This document shows positions 44,338 through 52,485 of a DNA stretch of 64,000 nt, in pieces. Both the position numbers and the translations under genes were made by a program. Source of the stretch: Bradyrhizobium campsiandrae (GTDB taxonomy: Bacteria > Pseudomonadota > Alphaproteobacteria > Rhizobiales > Xanthobacteraceae). The stretch spans positions 99,572-163,571 of the forward strand of contig NZ_JAANIH010000002.1 in assembly GCF_014529705.1 (NCBI RefSeq). The letters are read 5' to 3'. The notes below the pieces were generated by a model, which saw nothing but the letters and a program-made list of their open reading frames with translations, was not told where the DNA came from and did no database searches. How positions within the stretch are numbered: position 1 is the stretch's first letter; the number at the start of each line of letters is the position of its first letter.

Positions 44338-44805
44338 TCAGGGCTTGGCCTGCGGCGCGAACTGCTGGTTGGCAAAGGGCTGCGCATCGGAGGGAACCCT
44401 GATGACGACGAAACTGCGCCCCATCGAGCGGTGGCAGGCATTGCAGCCCTCGGTCAGATCGCCCACGGCCTTTGCGAATTTGCGGCCGTCCTTTGCCGCG
44501 ATCGCGTCGGACGTCGATTGCAGCGACGGCTCCAGTGTCGTGACGTTGCTGATGGGAATGCCCGAATAGAGCAGCGCGGCTTCGACCAGGCTGGCCTTGA
44601 GCTGACGCAGCTCGAAGGCCGTGAGCTCCCAGTTCTGCGCCTTGCCGGCCAGCCAGAGCTTCTGGTGGCGCGCCTGCGCGGCGCTCATGATGTCGCCGAG
44701 CCGCGGCACGTACTGATCTGCTGACGGCGATTTGAGATCCTGCGCCACCACCGCCGTGGCCGCGCCCGTCAAGGCCAGCGCCAGCATCCATGCCCGAAGC
44801 GTCAT
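44338..44805 (-). CDS. Periplasmic c'-like cytochrome
   Basis: A 155-residue exported protein with signal peptide ending near AVVAQ. The mature part is a four-helix bundle with a single C-terminal haem site CNACHRSMG (residues 121-129), the arrangement of cytochrome c'/c556. GGAG precedes the ATG at 44805. It could carry electrons or bind NO; no partner oxidoreductase is adjacent. It follows the Sel1 gene on the same strand. Confidence 0.85.
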   Translation of the reverse strand: MTLRAWMLALALTGAATAVVAQDLKSPSADQYVPRLGDIMSAAQARHQKLWLAGKAQNWELTAFELRQLKASLVEAALLYSGIPISNVTTLEPSLQSTSDAIAAKDGRKFAKAVGDLTEGCNACHRSMGRSFVVIRVPSDAQPFANQQFAPQAKP

Positions 44806-44911
44806 CGCAAGTCTCCATTCCCATGAAGACCGCAGTGTAAGCCGGTGCGGCATGCGGCAGCCTTGCGCTCGATCAAGGTTGGCCTCGACCCTGCAGGCGG
44901 CCGCGCGCCGT

Positions 44912-45733
44912 CTAGAAACACAATGTGGTGACGAGCCTGCCTTGCTTGTCCTTGATCGCGTAGGGGCAGCGCAGCCGCTCCAGCGCCTTCTTGGCGTCCT
45001 CGTCGCCGAGCGCAGCCGCACGCTCGTAATAGGCCTTTGCGGCGTCCTTGTCCTTCGGACCGCCGCGGCCTTCCTGGGCGAAGGCGCCCATCCGCTCCAG
45101 CGCCCCCGGATGGTTTTGCGCCGCCGCCTTCTCGAACAGCGCGCGCGCCGCAACGTCGTCCTTCTCACCGCCATCGCCGTTCGACAGCATCAGGCCGAGT
45201 TGGTACTGCGCCTCGGCATTGGTCTCGGCGGCCTTGGCGAGCAGCGTGCGCGCCTGCGCCGGATCGGCCGGCGCCCCACCGCCGGCGCTGCCGAGCGCGG
45301 CGAGGTTGGAGACGCCGCGGGGATTGCCTGATTGCGCCGCCTTCTCGAACAGTTTTCGCGCCTGCGCTTCGTCCTTGGCGACGCCCGAGCCGGTGGCATA
45401 GGTCACGCCGAGCTCGACCATCGCGGCACTGGAGCCTTTGTCGGCGGCCTTGCGCCAGGCCGCGAGCGCCTCCGCGGTCTGGCGGTTGGCGGCATAGGCG
45501 CGGCCGAGCGCGAACATCGCCCGACGCGACGTGCCTGCTGCCTGCTTGCAGAACTTGATGGCGGTCCCGATGTCGGCGGCCGCGATGTCGGGCACGCCCT
45601 TCACGTCGGCCGGCTTGTCGGGATCGCTGGGGTCGGCGGCGACGCGGTCGCACAGCACAAGGTCGGCCGATTGCGCATGGGCTGCGATGGGCGCGGCGAG
45701 CGCGATCAGGAGGGCACTGAGGTAGGTCCGCAT
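44912..45733 (-). CDS. Sel1-repeat (SLR) periplasmic protein
   Basis: A 273-residue protein with signal peptide MRTYLSALLIALAAPIAAHA and about five Sel1-type repeats of roughly 36 residues. Examples are AMFALGRAYAANRQTAEALAAW, AMVELGVTYATGSGVAKDEA and AQYQLGLMLSNGDGGEKDDV. SLR proteins act as scaffolds in protein complexes. The C-terminus ends KQGRLVTTLCF with two Cys. The start overlaps nothing; the upstream ModA-like gene ends 32 bases downstream of it. Confidence 0.85.
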   Translation of the reverse strand: MRTYLSALLIALAAPIAAHAQSADLVLCDRVAADPSDPDKPADVKGVPDIAAADIGTAIKFCKQAAGTSRRAMFALGRAYAANRQTAEALAAWRKAADKGSSAAMVELGVTYATGSGVAKDEAQARKLFEKAAQSGNPRGVSNLAALGSAGGGAPADPAQARTLLAKAAETNAEAQYQLGLMLSNGDGGEKDDVAARALFEKAAAQNHPGALERMGAFAQEGRGGPKDKDAAKAYYERAAALGDEDAKKALERLRCPYAIKDKQGRLVTTLCF

Positions 45734-45765
45734 GGCCGTCACGTTGCGTCCGTGTCCCGGCGATT

Positions 45766-46449
45766 TCAAGGCTCGAGTCCCGACTGGCGCAGGACGGGCA
45801 CGACGTCGGGCGATGCCAAATAGCGGAGCAGCCGGTCGGCGGCTTCGGCCTGCCTTGCATCTGCCATGCGGCCCGCGGAGAACACGGCCGGAATCTGCAA
45901 ATCGTGCGGGATCGGGCCGACCACCTCGATGCCGCCCACCTGCTTCAGCTCGCTGATCTGCTGCACGGCGAGGTCGGCCTCCCCGCTCACCAGCCGCTCC
46001 GCGGTAAAGCCCTGCTCGACGATCGTGGCGTTCGCGTTGATCTCGTCCGCAATTCCCATGCGCGCGATCAGTTGGGCGAAGTAAACGCCGCTCGCGCCCA
46101 GCCGGGAATAGGCAATGGAGCGCGCCGCGAGCAGCGTCCTGCGCAGCGCCGCCTCGTTGGCGATGTCGGGGTGCGGCTGTCCGGCCCGCACCGCAAGGCC
46201 AACATAGGAGCGCGCCAGGTCGGCCGAGCCGTCCGCGATCACGCGGCCCTCGCCGATCATTTCGTCGAGCCCCTCGCGTGTGAGGATCACGAGATCGGCG
46301 GCCTCGCCGGCGCGCAAGCGCTTGAGCAGCGCCAGGGTCGGCGCGAAGTCGGCTTCGACCTGGATGCCTGTTGCGGTCTCGAACGCGGACGACAGGCTGC
46401 GCATCGCACCCATCAGGCCGAGCGTCGAGAGCATGCGAATTCTGTCCAT
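45766..46449 (-). CDS. ModA-like periplasmic-binding-fold protein without signal peptide
   Basis: A 227-residue class II binding-fold protein of the ModA/COG0725 type. The sequence MRSLSSAFETATGIQVEADF, DLVILTREGLDEMIGEGRV, ARSYVGLAVRAGQPHPDI and SRLGASGVYFAQLI matches the mature part of such proteins. It starts directly at the first beta strand; an in-frame stop upstream at about 46484 rules out a longer, exported form. It is either cytoplasmic, possibly a ligand sensor, or a truncated relic. It is the first gene of a group with the Sel1 and cytochrome genes. Confidence 0.75.
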   Translation of the reverse strand: MDRIRMLSTLGLMGAMRSLSSAFETATGIQVEADFAPTLALLKRLRAGEAADLVILTREGLDEMIGEGRVIADGSADLARSYVGLAVRAGQPHPDIANEAALRRTLLAARSIAYSRLGASGVYFAQLIARMGIADEINANATIVEQGFTAERLVSGEADLAVQQISELKQVGGIEVVGPIPHDLQIPAVFSAGRMADARQAEAADRLLRYLASPDVVPVLRQSGLEP

Positions 46450-46571
46450 GAGTGAGTTCCCGTAGCGGTCAGGCGCGATGCATCAGCTTGAGCGCGGCGG
46501 TCAAGCACAGGCTGCGCAGGCCGGCAAGCGCCGTCGCCTCCAGCACCGCCGTCCCGCCGTCATCAGAACGT

Positions 46572-46604
46572 AAAAATCCGCCGGAGCCTTCGCTCCGGCG
46601 GATT
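46572..46604 (-). terminator. Rho-independent terminator of glnII
   Basis: A near-perfect 13-bp stem (AATCCGCCGGAGC/ GCTCCGGCGGATT) followed on the minus strand by TTTTT. It starts 45 bases past the glnII stop codon. Confidence 0.9.
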
Positions 46605-46648
46605 GAAAACCAACCCGGGCCAGCCCCCCAGCCCGGGCCGGGAGGATC

Positions 46649-47683
46649 TTAGGCCGCGGCCTTCTTGTCGGTCGGCACGGACGCGATCGTCTTCAGGATC
46701 TGCGAAGCGATCTGGTAGGGGTCGCCTTGCGAGTTCGGGCGGCGGTCTTCCAGATAGCCCTTGTAGCCGTTGTTGACGAAGGAGTGCGGAACGCGGATCG
46801 ACGCGCCACGGTCAGCAACGCCGTAGCTGAACTTGTTCCACGGAGCGGTCTCGTGCTTGCCGGTCAGACGCTTGTCGTTGTCCGGGCCGTAGACGGCGAT
46901 GTGGTCCATCAGGTTCTTGTCGAAGGCGGCCATGAGCGCCTCGAAGTACTCCTTGCCGCCCACGGTGCGCATGTACTCGGTGGAGAAGTTGGCGTGCATG
47001 CCCGAGCCGTTCCAGTCGGTGTCGCCGAGCGGCTTGCAGTGGAATTCGATGTCGATGCCGTACTTCTCGGTGAGACGCAGCATCAGATAGCGGGCCATCC
47101 ACATTTCGTCAGCGGCCTTCTTGGAGCCCTTGCCGAAGATCTGGAATTCCCACTGGCCCTTCGCGACTTCCGCGTTGATGCCTTCATGGTTGATGCCGGC
47201 CGCCAAGCAGAGGTCGAGATGCTCCTCGACGATCTTGCGCGCGACGTCGCCGACGTTCGAATAGCCGACTCCGGTGTAGTACGGGCCCTGGGGCGCCGGA
47301 TAACCGGCCTCGGGGAAGCCGAGCGGACGGCCGTTCTTGTAGAAGAAGTATTCCTGCTCGAAGCCGAACCAGGCGCCGGCGTCGTCCAGGATGGTGGCGC
47401 GCTTGTTGGAGGGGTGCGGGGTCTTGCCATCGGGCATCATGACTTCGCACATCACCAGCACGCCGTTGGTGCGCGCACCGTCCGGGAACACCGCGACCGG
47501 CTTCAGCACGCAATCGGAGCTGTGGCCTTCGGCCTGCTGGGTGGAGGAGCCATCGAAGCCCCAGAGCGGAAGCTGCTCAAGCGTCGGGAACGACGCGAAT
47601 TCCTTGATCTGAGTTTTGCCGCGCAAGTTCGGAGTCGGCGTATATCCGTCGAGCCAAATGTACTCGAGCTTATACTTGGTCAT
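46649..47683 (-). CDS. glnII: Glutamine synthetase type II
   Basis: A 344-residue eukaryotic-type (GSII) enzyme that condenses glutamate and ammonia with ATP in the cytoplasm. Hallmarks are LPLWGFDGSSTQQAEGHSSD, AWFGFEQEYFFY (metal-binding Glu), NHEGINAEVAKGQWEFQI, ATP-binding DWNGSGMHANFSTE and KRLTGKHETAPWNKF. Length matches Bradyrhizobium GlnII; it has no adenylylation site. AGAGAGG precedes the ATG at 47683. A sigma-54 promoter lies about 100 bases upstream and a gstI-like gene is divergent. Confidence 0.96.
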   Translation of the reverse strand: MTKYKLEYIWLDGYTPTPNLRGKTQIKEFASFPTLEQLPLWGFDGSSTQQAEGHSSDCVLKPVAVFPDGARTNGVLVMCEVMMPDGKTPHPSNKRATILDDAGAWFGFEQEYFFYKNGRPLGFPEAGYPAPQGPYYTGVGYSNVGDVARKIVEEHLDLCLAAGINHEGINAEVAKGQWEFQIFGKGSKKAADEMWMARYLMLRLTEKYGIDIEFHCKPLGDTDWNGSGMHANFSTEYMRTVGGKEYFEALMAAFDKNLMDHIAVYGPDNDKRLTGKHETAPWNKFSYGVADRGASIRVPHSFVNNGYKGYLEDRRPNSQGDPYQIASQILKTIASVPTDKKAAA

Positions 47684-48218
47684 TGAGCCTCTCTGTAGAT
47701 GATGCGAAAGGTGGGGTTGAGAGCCCCGCACGTTTGTACCCGGCCATCATCGGCCGGCCCTTTACAAGCATTTAACGTGCCAAAAGGCCGCAGCGCGGGA
47801 CGTTTTCCACCGCGGCGGCGGGCGGCCACGGGATCGAGAAACTTACACACCAGCATGCGTCATAGACGCGCACCTTCCCGTGAAGCTGCACCGCAAAAAC
47901 TCCGGGGAAAACGCCCGTTTCTGGAGCAACGCGCCCTCCGCCTGAAGTTGCCGATGAAACGCGCATCAACGTCCGGCAATTTTCGCAAAGTGGCCCGCCC
48001 CTGCCTAGCAACCTTTGGAATGGCTCAGCCGTTAGTCACCAATACCGTGCCTTGGTGGGTGCAAACAGCCAGCTGCCCAAGAATTGGGCTGAAACTGATT
48101 TCCTTTTCAGCACTTTGCATTTTGATGCGCGCGGTCGATATGGGGATTCCAGTAACCACATCAGAACGAGTCGGGCGCACGATGGAGGCTAAGGCGCTTC
48201 GACTATGGAGCAATCGCA
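47684..48218. other. 535-bp glnII-gstI divergent regulatory region
   Basis: No gene is supported. It holds the sigma-54 promoter for glnII and must hold the gstI promoter. AT-rich tracts (TTTACAAGCATTTAACG) lie near the glnII side. Long open frames here on both strands lack ribosome sites and family character. NtrC enhancer sites would be expected but I could not recognise a clear one. Confidence 0.55.
47765..47783 (-). promoter_or_regulatory. Sigma-54 (-24/-12) promoter of glnII
   Basis: On the minus strand TTGGCACGTTAAATGCTTG has GG and GC with exactly ten bases between them, matching TGGCACG-N4-TTGC with one mismatch (A for the first T). It is about 80-100 bases upstream of the glnII ATG. 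glnII of Bradyrhizobium japonicum is known to be nitrogen-controlled from a promoter of this class. Confidence 0.8.
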
Positions 48219-48422
48219 ATGCTGAATAATGGACTAAGTCAGGGATCTGCGAAGATCTACCAATTCCCGGTCGGGGGCCGAGCGGCTCTCACGGTACGCC
48301 GCTACGGCGAGACCCGCCTTCCTGCCGATCACGCTTCGCTTCCCGCGAACGCCTCGATCTGCAGCGAGAGCTGGTACCACCAGGACGCAGTCGACGAAGC
48401 AAAGCCCAAATGGGAACGCTAA
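48219..48422 (+). CDS. gstI: DUF2735 protein, GstI-like translational inhibitor of glnII
   Basis: A 67-residue protein (GLSQGSAKIYQFPVGGRAAL, RRYGETRLPADH, SWYHQDAVDEAK) of the DUF2735 family. In Rhizobium leguminosarum the small gene divergent from glnII, gstI, encodes a 63-residue protein that blocks translation of glnII mRNA. Same position, orientation and size here support that role; identity of DUF2735 with GstI is from memory and should be checked. GGAG lies eight bases upstream of the ATG. A strong terminator follows at 48478-48511. Confidence 0.7.
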   Translation: MLNNGLSQGSAKIYQFPVGGRAALTVRRYGETRLPADHASLPANASICSESWYHQDAVDEAKPKWER

Positions 48423-48477
48423 TGCCTTCACCGGGTGCGAGGCCGCCGCGCTCGCTCAAGCGCTCAGCGGAAGTCTG

Positions 48478-48511
48478 AAAGGGTCGAAACAACGAGGTTT
48501 CGACCCTTTTT
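48478..48511 (+). terminator. Rho-independent terminator after gstI-like gene
   Basis: Perfect 13-bp stem AAAGGGTCGAAAC/GTTTCGACCCTTT with loop AACGAG and a TTTTT end. It lies 56 bases after the stop codon. Confidence 0.92.
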
Positions 48512-48656
48512 GATTCCGAAGATGGGTGGTGGGATCACCGCACCAGCAGCAACCGAACACAATATATTCGAGCTTGATGGCCAGGTCTTACCGGTCCTGA
48601 GCGTGATAGACTCCAAGGACGCCTTCAGACCGTCCATGGAACCATAACCCAACCTC

Positions 48657-49400
48657 ATGTCAGATTCCCCTGCCCGCCACCTCGCCCTGCAAGGCGCGAG
48701 CAATTTTCGCGACCTCGGCGGCTATGCCACAGCCGACGGCCGCACCACCCGTTGGCGCCACATCTTCCGATCCAACCATCTCGGCCAGCTCAGCGCTGAA
48801 GACATCGCGATCGTCCGCACGCTCGGCGTGAGAAGCGCGTTCGACTTCCGCGGTGTCGAGGAGCGGACGGGCGGCGTCTGCGTCGTGAGCGAGATCACCG
48901 TACATTCGCTGCCGATCGAGCCCACGGTTGTCGCCGCGCTGCGCGCCGAACTCGCGAGAGGCGCGTTGACCGGACCGGTCGCGCTTGAAGTGATGCGCCA
49001 GTCCTACCGCAACTATGTCCGTCACAACACGCATAGTTTTCGTACGCTGTTCGGCCATCTGCTGGAAGACCGCGCACCGCTCGTGATCCACTGTACCGCC
49101 GGCAAGGACCGCACCGGCTTTGCCAGCGCGCTGATACTGCATGCTCTGGGCGTGCCCGATGCCGTCATTGCGGAGGATTATCTGCTGACCAACAGCCACT
49201 ACAAGCGCGACGTCTCGAGCGTCTCCGATCTGCCCGTCGACGTCCTCGACGCGATCGGTTCGGTCGAGACCTCCTATCTCGACGCAGCTTTCGACGCCGT
49301 CAGACGCGACTATGGCGATATCGAAACCTACTTGCGCGATGGCCTCAAGCTCGGCGCGGCCGAGCGGACCGCACTGAAGGAACGTTATCTGCAATCGTAG
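48657..49400 (+). CDS. Tyrosine/serine protein phosphatase
   Basis: A 247-residue phosphatase of the DSP/Siw14-like Tyr_phosphatase3 family. The N-terminal NFRDLGGYATADGRTTRW is the family signature, and the P-loop HCTAGKDRTGFAS near residue 143 holds the catalytic Cys and Arg. Members can dephosphorylate tyrosine, phosphoinositides or inositol phosphates. It is followed by an SDR gene after 21 bases in the same direction. Confidence 0.9.
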   Translation: MSDSPARHLALQGASNFRDLGGYATADGRTTRWRHIFRSNHLGQLSAEDIAIVRTLGVRSAFDFRGVEERTGGVCVVSEITVHSLPIEPTVVAALRAELARGALTGPVALEVMRQSYRNYVRHNTHSFRTLFGHLLEDRAPLVIHCTAGKDRTGFASALILHALGVPDAVIAEDYLLTNSHYKRDVSSVSDLPVDVLDAIGSVETSYLDAAFDAVRRDYGDIETYLRDGLKLGAAERTALKERYLQS

Positions 49401-49421
49401 GCGGCCGCGCCCGGGAGATCG

Positions 49422-50105
49422 ATGATGCAAGGCAAAGTTTTGATCATAACCGGTGCGCTCGGCGCGCTTGGCAAGGTGGTCACCGACATCGCGCTGTCGC
49501 GCGGCGCGCGGGTGGCCGGCATCGATCACACGCCCTCTCAGATGCCGGCGACGGCGGAACGCATCGAAATCGGCGGGGTCGACCTGTCCGACGCCGCGCA
49601 AGCGAAAGCGGCGGTCGAGGCTGCCGCCAAGCATTTCGGCAAGCTCGATGCCTTGATCAACATCGCTGGCGGCTTTGCCTTCGAGACCGTCGGCGACGGC
49701 GGCGTCAAGAGCTGGCAGCGCATGCATGCGCTGAACGTGCTGACGGCGCTCAACACCTCGCACGCGGCGCTCCCGCATCTTGCCGCTTCAACGGCAGGCC
49801 GCATCGTCAATATCGGCGCCATAGGCGCACTCCAGGCTGGCTCCGGCATGGGGGCCTACGCGGCGTCGAAGGCGGGGGTGCATCGCCTGACTGAGGCGCT
49901 GGCCAGCGAATGGAAAGGTAAGGTGACGGTGAATGCAGTGCTACCGTCGATCATCGACACCACGGCCAACCGCGCCGACATGCCGAAAGCGGACTTCTCC
50001 AAATGGGTGACCCCGCAGGAGTTGGCCGAGGTGATCCTGTTCCTCGTCAGCGACGCCGCGAGCGGCGTCACCGGAGCGCTGATTCCGGTCAGCGGACGGG
50101 TGTGA
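49422..50105 (+). CDS. Short-chain dehydrogenase/reductase
   Basis: A 227-residue NAD(P)-dependent oxidoreductase. The nucleotide motif LIITGALGALGKVVTD is at about residues 5-20; NIAGG is in the fourth strand, and the catalytic YAASKAGVHRL follows near residue 146. The family C-terminus is GVTGALIPVSG. GGGAG precedes the paired ATGs (49422/49425). Probably co-transcribed with the phosphatase. Substrate unknown. Confidence 0.87.
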   Translation: MMQGKVLIITGALGALGKVVTDIALSRGARVAGIDHTPSQMPATAERIEIGGVDLSDAAQAKAAVEAAAKHFGKLDALINIAGGFAFETVGDGGVKSWQRMHALNVLTALNTSHAALPHLAASTAGRIVNIGAIGALQAGSGMGAYAASKAGVHRLTEALASEWKGKVTVNAVLPSIIDTTANRADMPKADFSKWVTPQELAEVILFLVSDAASGVTGALIPVSGRV

Positions 50106-50453
50106 TCAATCCGGCACCAGCAGCCGCAGATTGCCCTTGAAACGGATGCTCTGCTTGCCCGCGAGTGCGATGCCCTCGCCATAGGCGGTCTCGTCGGTGT
50201 AGGTGCCGCTGAATCCGATGGTCACGACCTTGCGGCCCCACACCGGCCGCTCGTCGAACGAGGGCGAATGCTCCTCGTTGGTCAGCTCACCCTTCCATTT
50301 GCCGTCGGCAGAGGTGTAGCTGCCATAGGCGAAGAAGAACGAATCGCCGCCGCGCATGGTGCCGTCGCGCAGCACCATGACGCCCTGATTGCCGCCCTGG
50401 ACACTATCCAGGAACTCGATCCGGATGTGATAAAGCCCGTTCCTGATCGTCAT
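50106..50453 (-). CDS. GrlR-like regulatory protein
   Basis: A 115-residue all-beta protein beginning MTIRNGLYHIRIEFLDSVQ, with GVMVLRDGTMRGGDSFFFAY and GKWKGELTNEEHS. This pattern belongs to the GrlR/T3SS negative-regulator-like family, small lipocalin-type barrels. In enteropathogens GrlR sequesters GrlA; in rhizobia the function is unknown and no type III genes are in view. It converges with the SDR gene, directly abutting its stop. Confidence 0.7.
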   Translation of the reverse strand: MTIRNGLYHIRIEFLDSVQGGNQGVMVLRDGTMRGGDSFFFAYGSYTSADGKWKGELTNEEHSPSFDERPVWGRKVVTIGFSGTYTDETAYGEGIALAGKQSIRFKGNLRLLVPD

Positions 50454-50582
50454 GCCGCAAGCGCCCTGTTCCCCCTACAGGGATATAGCCGGCCCGGCCG
50501 TGTTCGGGCAAATGCCCGTCAGCTCTCTAGTCATGATCCGGGCTAGACTGGAAGCAACTGATTCCTCGATCGGAAACTCACC

Positions 50583-51287
50583 TTGGAAACCGCACTCTAC
50601 CTCCCCGTCAAGCGCTTCCTCGAAGGCCTCGGCTTCGACGTGAAGGGCGAGATCCGCGGCTGCGATCTCGTCGGTCTGAGCGCCGGCGATCCTCCGATAG
50701 TGGTGATCGGGGAACTCAAGCTCGCCTTTAATCTCGAACTGATCCTGCAAGCGGTCGATCGCGCACCGGCGGGCGACGAAATCTGGATCGCGGCCAAAAT
50801 CTCGGCGCGCGGCAAAGGGCGCGAGAGCGACGCGCGCTATCGCAATCTGTGTCGCCGCCTCGGCTTTGGTATGCTCGGGGTAACCGACAAGGGCCAGGTC
50901 GAGGTGCTGGTAAAGCCCCCGACCGCCGCCCCTCGCCGCGAGCCAAAGACGCGCTCGCGGCTCGTGGCCGAACATCAGCGTCGCCAAGGCGATCCCGTCC
51001 TCGGCGGCAGCACCCGCGCACCGATCATGACAGCCTATCGGCAGCAGGCGCTGGCCTGCGCATCAGAACTCGCGAGCGGCCCGCGGCGCGTGCGCGATTT
51101 GCGCGAGCGCTGTCCCGATGCCGGCAAGATCTTGCTTAACAACGTGTATGGCTGGTTCGAGCGTGCAGACCGGGGAATCTACGGACTGACTGAGGCGGGA
51201 CGTGCGGCGCTGCAGCGCTGGCCGCAGCAACGGGTTGAGGTTGGCTCCGGTGTTGCGTCACCGCTGCGACACCCAAGCGGTGCATAG
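50583..51287 (+). CDS. DUF2161 putative PD-(D/E)XK-type phosphodiesterase
   Basis: A 234-residue protein. The N-terminal 110 residues (YLPVKRFLEGLGFDVKGEIRG, DLVGLS, VVIGELKLAFNLELILQAVD) show the D...ExK pattern of the PD-(D/E)XK nuclease fold, here CDLVG and GELK. The C-terminal part ends in a winged-helix-like domain (LLNNVYGWFERADRGIYGL). Start is TTG at 50583; no ATG lies nearby and the Shine-Dalgarno is weak. A nuclease role is inferred from the fold. Confidence 0.78.
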   Translation: METALYLPVKRFLEGLGFDVKGEIRGCDLVGLSAGDPPIVVIGELKLAFNLELILQAVDRAPAGDEIWIAAKISARGKGRESDARYRNLCRRLGFGMLGVTDKGQVEVLVKPPTAAPRREPKTRSRLVAEHQRRQGDPVLGGSTRAPIMTAYRQQALACASELASGPRRVRDLRERCPDAGKILLNNVYGWFERADRGIYGLTEAGRAALQRWPQQRVEVGSGVASPLRHPSGA

Positions 51288-51364
51288 CTGAGATGCCACA
51301 CCGATTTCATATTGCAATGCAACATCAAGGGCACTAGGTATCCCGGCATCAAAACGAGGCCGTT

Positions 51365-51670
51365 ATGAGCGCAGACTGGAATACCAAATATGGCACGCGG
51401 CGCGTCCGCCACGATCCGCCCACCCTGGATGAGGCGATCTTCGCCGCCGTTGGCATCACCGACGATCAGGAGCAGCAGGCCGAGATCGCTGCCGCGCTGA
51501 TGGGGATGCCACTCGACGTTGTTCAGGCCGAGGTCAAGAAGCAGGCTCGCACCAACAGCCGCATCACGGCCACGCGCGTGATTGCCGGCGAACAGGGCGC
51601 GCAGCGCTCCGTCGTGGTCGAACGTCGCGTCGTCCGCCGCTTCGGCAACGACAAGCGCACCGGCACCTGA
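51365..51670 (+). CDS. Small conserved hypothetical protein
   Basis: A 101-residue soluble protein (WNTKYGTRRVRHDPPTLDEA, GITDDQEQQAEIAAALMGMP, VVVERRVVRRFGND). The helical middle and basic tail suggest nucleic-acid or partner binding, but I recognise no characterised family. It ends just before a perfect bidirectional terminator. Confidence 0.65.
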   Translation: MSADWNTKYGTRRVRHDPPTLDEAIFAAVGITDDQEQQAEIAAALMGMPLDVVQAEVKKQARTNSRITATRVIAGEQGAQRSVVVERRVVRRFGNDKRTGT

Positions 51671-51691
51671 CCTTTATCTCCTCACTTCAAC

Positions 51692-51724
51692 AGAAAGCGG
51701 ACCGGCTCAGCCGGTCCGCTTTCT
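51692..51724. terminator. Bidirectional hairpin terminator
   Basis: Perfect 15-bp stem AGAAAGCGGACCGGC/GCCGGTCCGCTTTCT with a three-base loop, between two convergent genes. A and T runs at the ends suit termination from both sides. Confidence 0.85.
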
Positions 51725-51727
51725 GAT

Positions 51728-52333
51728 TCAGGCCGCGCGATTGCCGTACATGCTGGAGATCAGCTTCCAGCAGGTCGAATTGAAGCTCAGAAGCGCGCGG
51801 CCGGCCTTGAACGGTGCCGCTGCGAGATCGGCAAGTTCGTCCTCGGGAGTCTTGGCAAGATCGATCGTGCCGGTCGATTCCCCATGGCGGAAAGCGAGGT
51901 GCGCGCCAAACTTCCTGGCGAGCGCGCGCATGGCGTGATTCTCCGCACCCGTTGTGATGCGAAGGCTCTTGTAGCCCTTCCAGCGTGCCTCCGCGATCAG
52001 ACGGCTGAACAGCACGGTGCCGACGTTTTGACGTCGCGCAAAGGCTTCGACGCTGAAAGCGACTTCGGGCAGTGAATCGCCCTCCGGCGGATGCAGCTCG
52101 GCCGCGCCGCGGACCACGCCATCGACGATATAGGCGACGATCACGGTGCCATCCTCGGCACAACGCGCCGCGTAACGCTCGATGAAGCTATCGTCGAGAA
52201 AACCGTTGAAGCGGTCGTGCCGGCTTTCGGCATCGAGCCTCAGCAGGTGATCGCGCAACAGCGGCAATTCTTCCTGCTGGATCAGGGTCCGCACATAGCC
52301 CGGGGCGGTGCGGACGGTGTCTTCAAGTACCAC
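51728..52333 (-). CDS. GNAT-family N-acetyltransferase
   Basis: A 201-residue protein with a GNAT core: RDHLLRLDAESRHDRFNGFL at the N-terminus, VAFSVEAFARRQNVGTVLFS as the acetyl-CoA-binding region, and NHAMRALARKFGAHLAFRHG. The start is GTG 52333, with AGGAG eight bases upstream. It resembles acetyltransferases that follow YfiQ/Pat-like domains, without the ligase part. Acceptor unknown. Confidence 0.8.
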   Translation of the reverse strand: MVLEDTVRTAPGYVRTLIQQEELPLLRDHLLRLDAESRHDRFNGFLDDSFIERYAARCAEDGTVIVAYIVDGVVRGAAELHPPEGDSLPEVAFSVEAFARRQNVGTVLFSRLIAEARWKGYKSLRITTGAENHAMRALARKFGAHLAFRHGESTGTIDLAKTPEDELADLAAAPFKAGRALLSFNSTCWKLISSMYGNRAA

Positions 52334-52485
52334 GTCAAAACTCCTCTTGGTGTCCCTCGAGGAGGCGTTCGAATCCCTAGGCCTCCAATATTGTGCATCG
52401 CAACAAGTTTTTCAAGACGGGAACCCGCCCAAGTTTGAGGCAGCGACAGCGACCAATTCGTTAACAAAATCAAGGACCCGTAGTC

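Noticed and set aside
46469..46565. A 30-codon minus-strand frame (GLRSLCLTAALKLMHRA) between glnII terminator and the ModA-like gene
   Set aside because: Too short, with no start or ribosome site; at most a relic of a gene end.
47699..48229. A 176-codon plus-strand open frame in the glnII-gstI gap
   Set aside because: Covers the sigma-54 promoter, with no ribosome site or coding character.
52365..52390. GTTCGAATCCC, resembling a tRNA T-arm
   Set aside because: The flanking bases do not form the T stem, and no acceptor, D or anticodon arms can be built around it.
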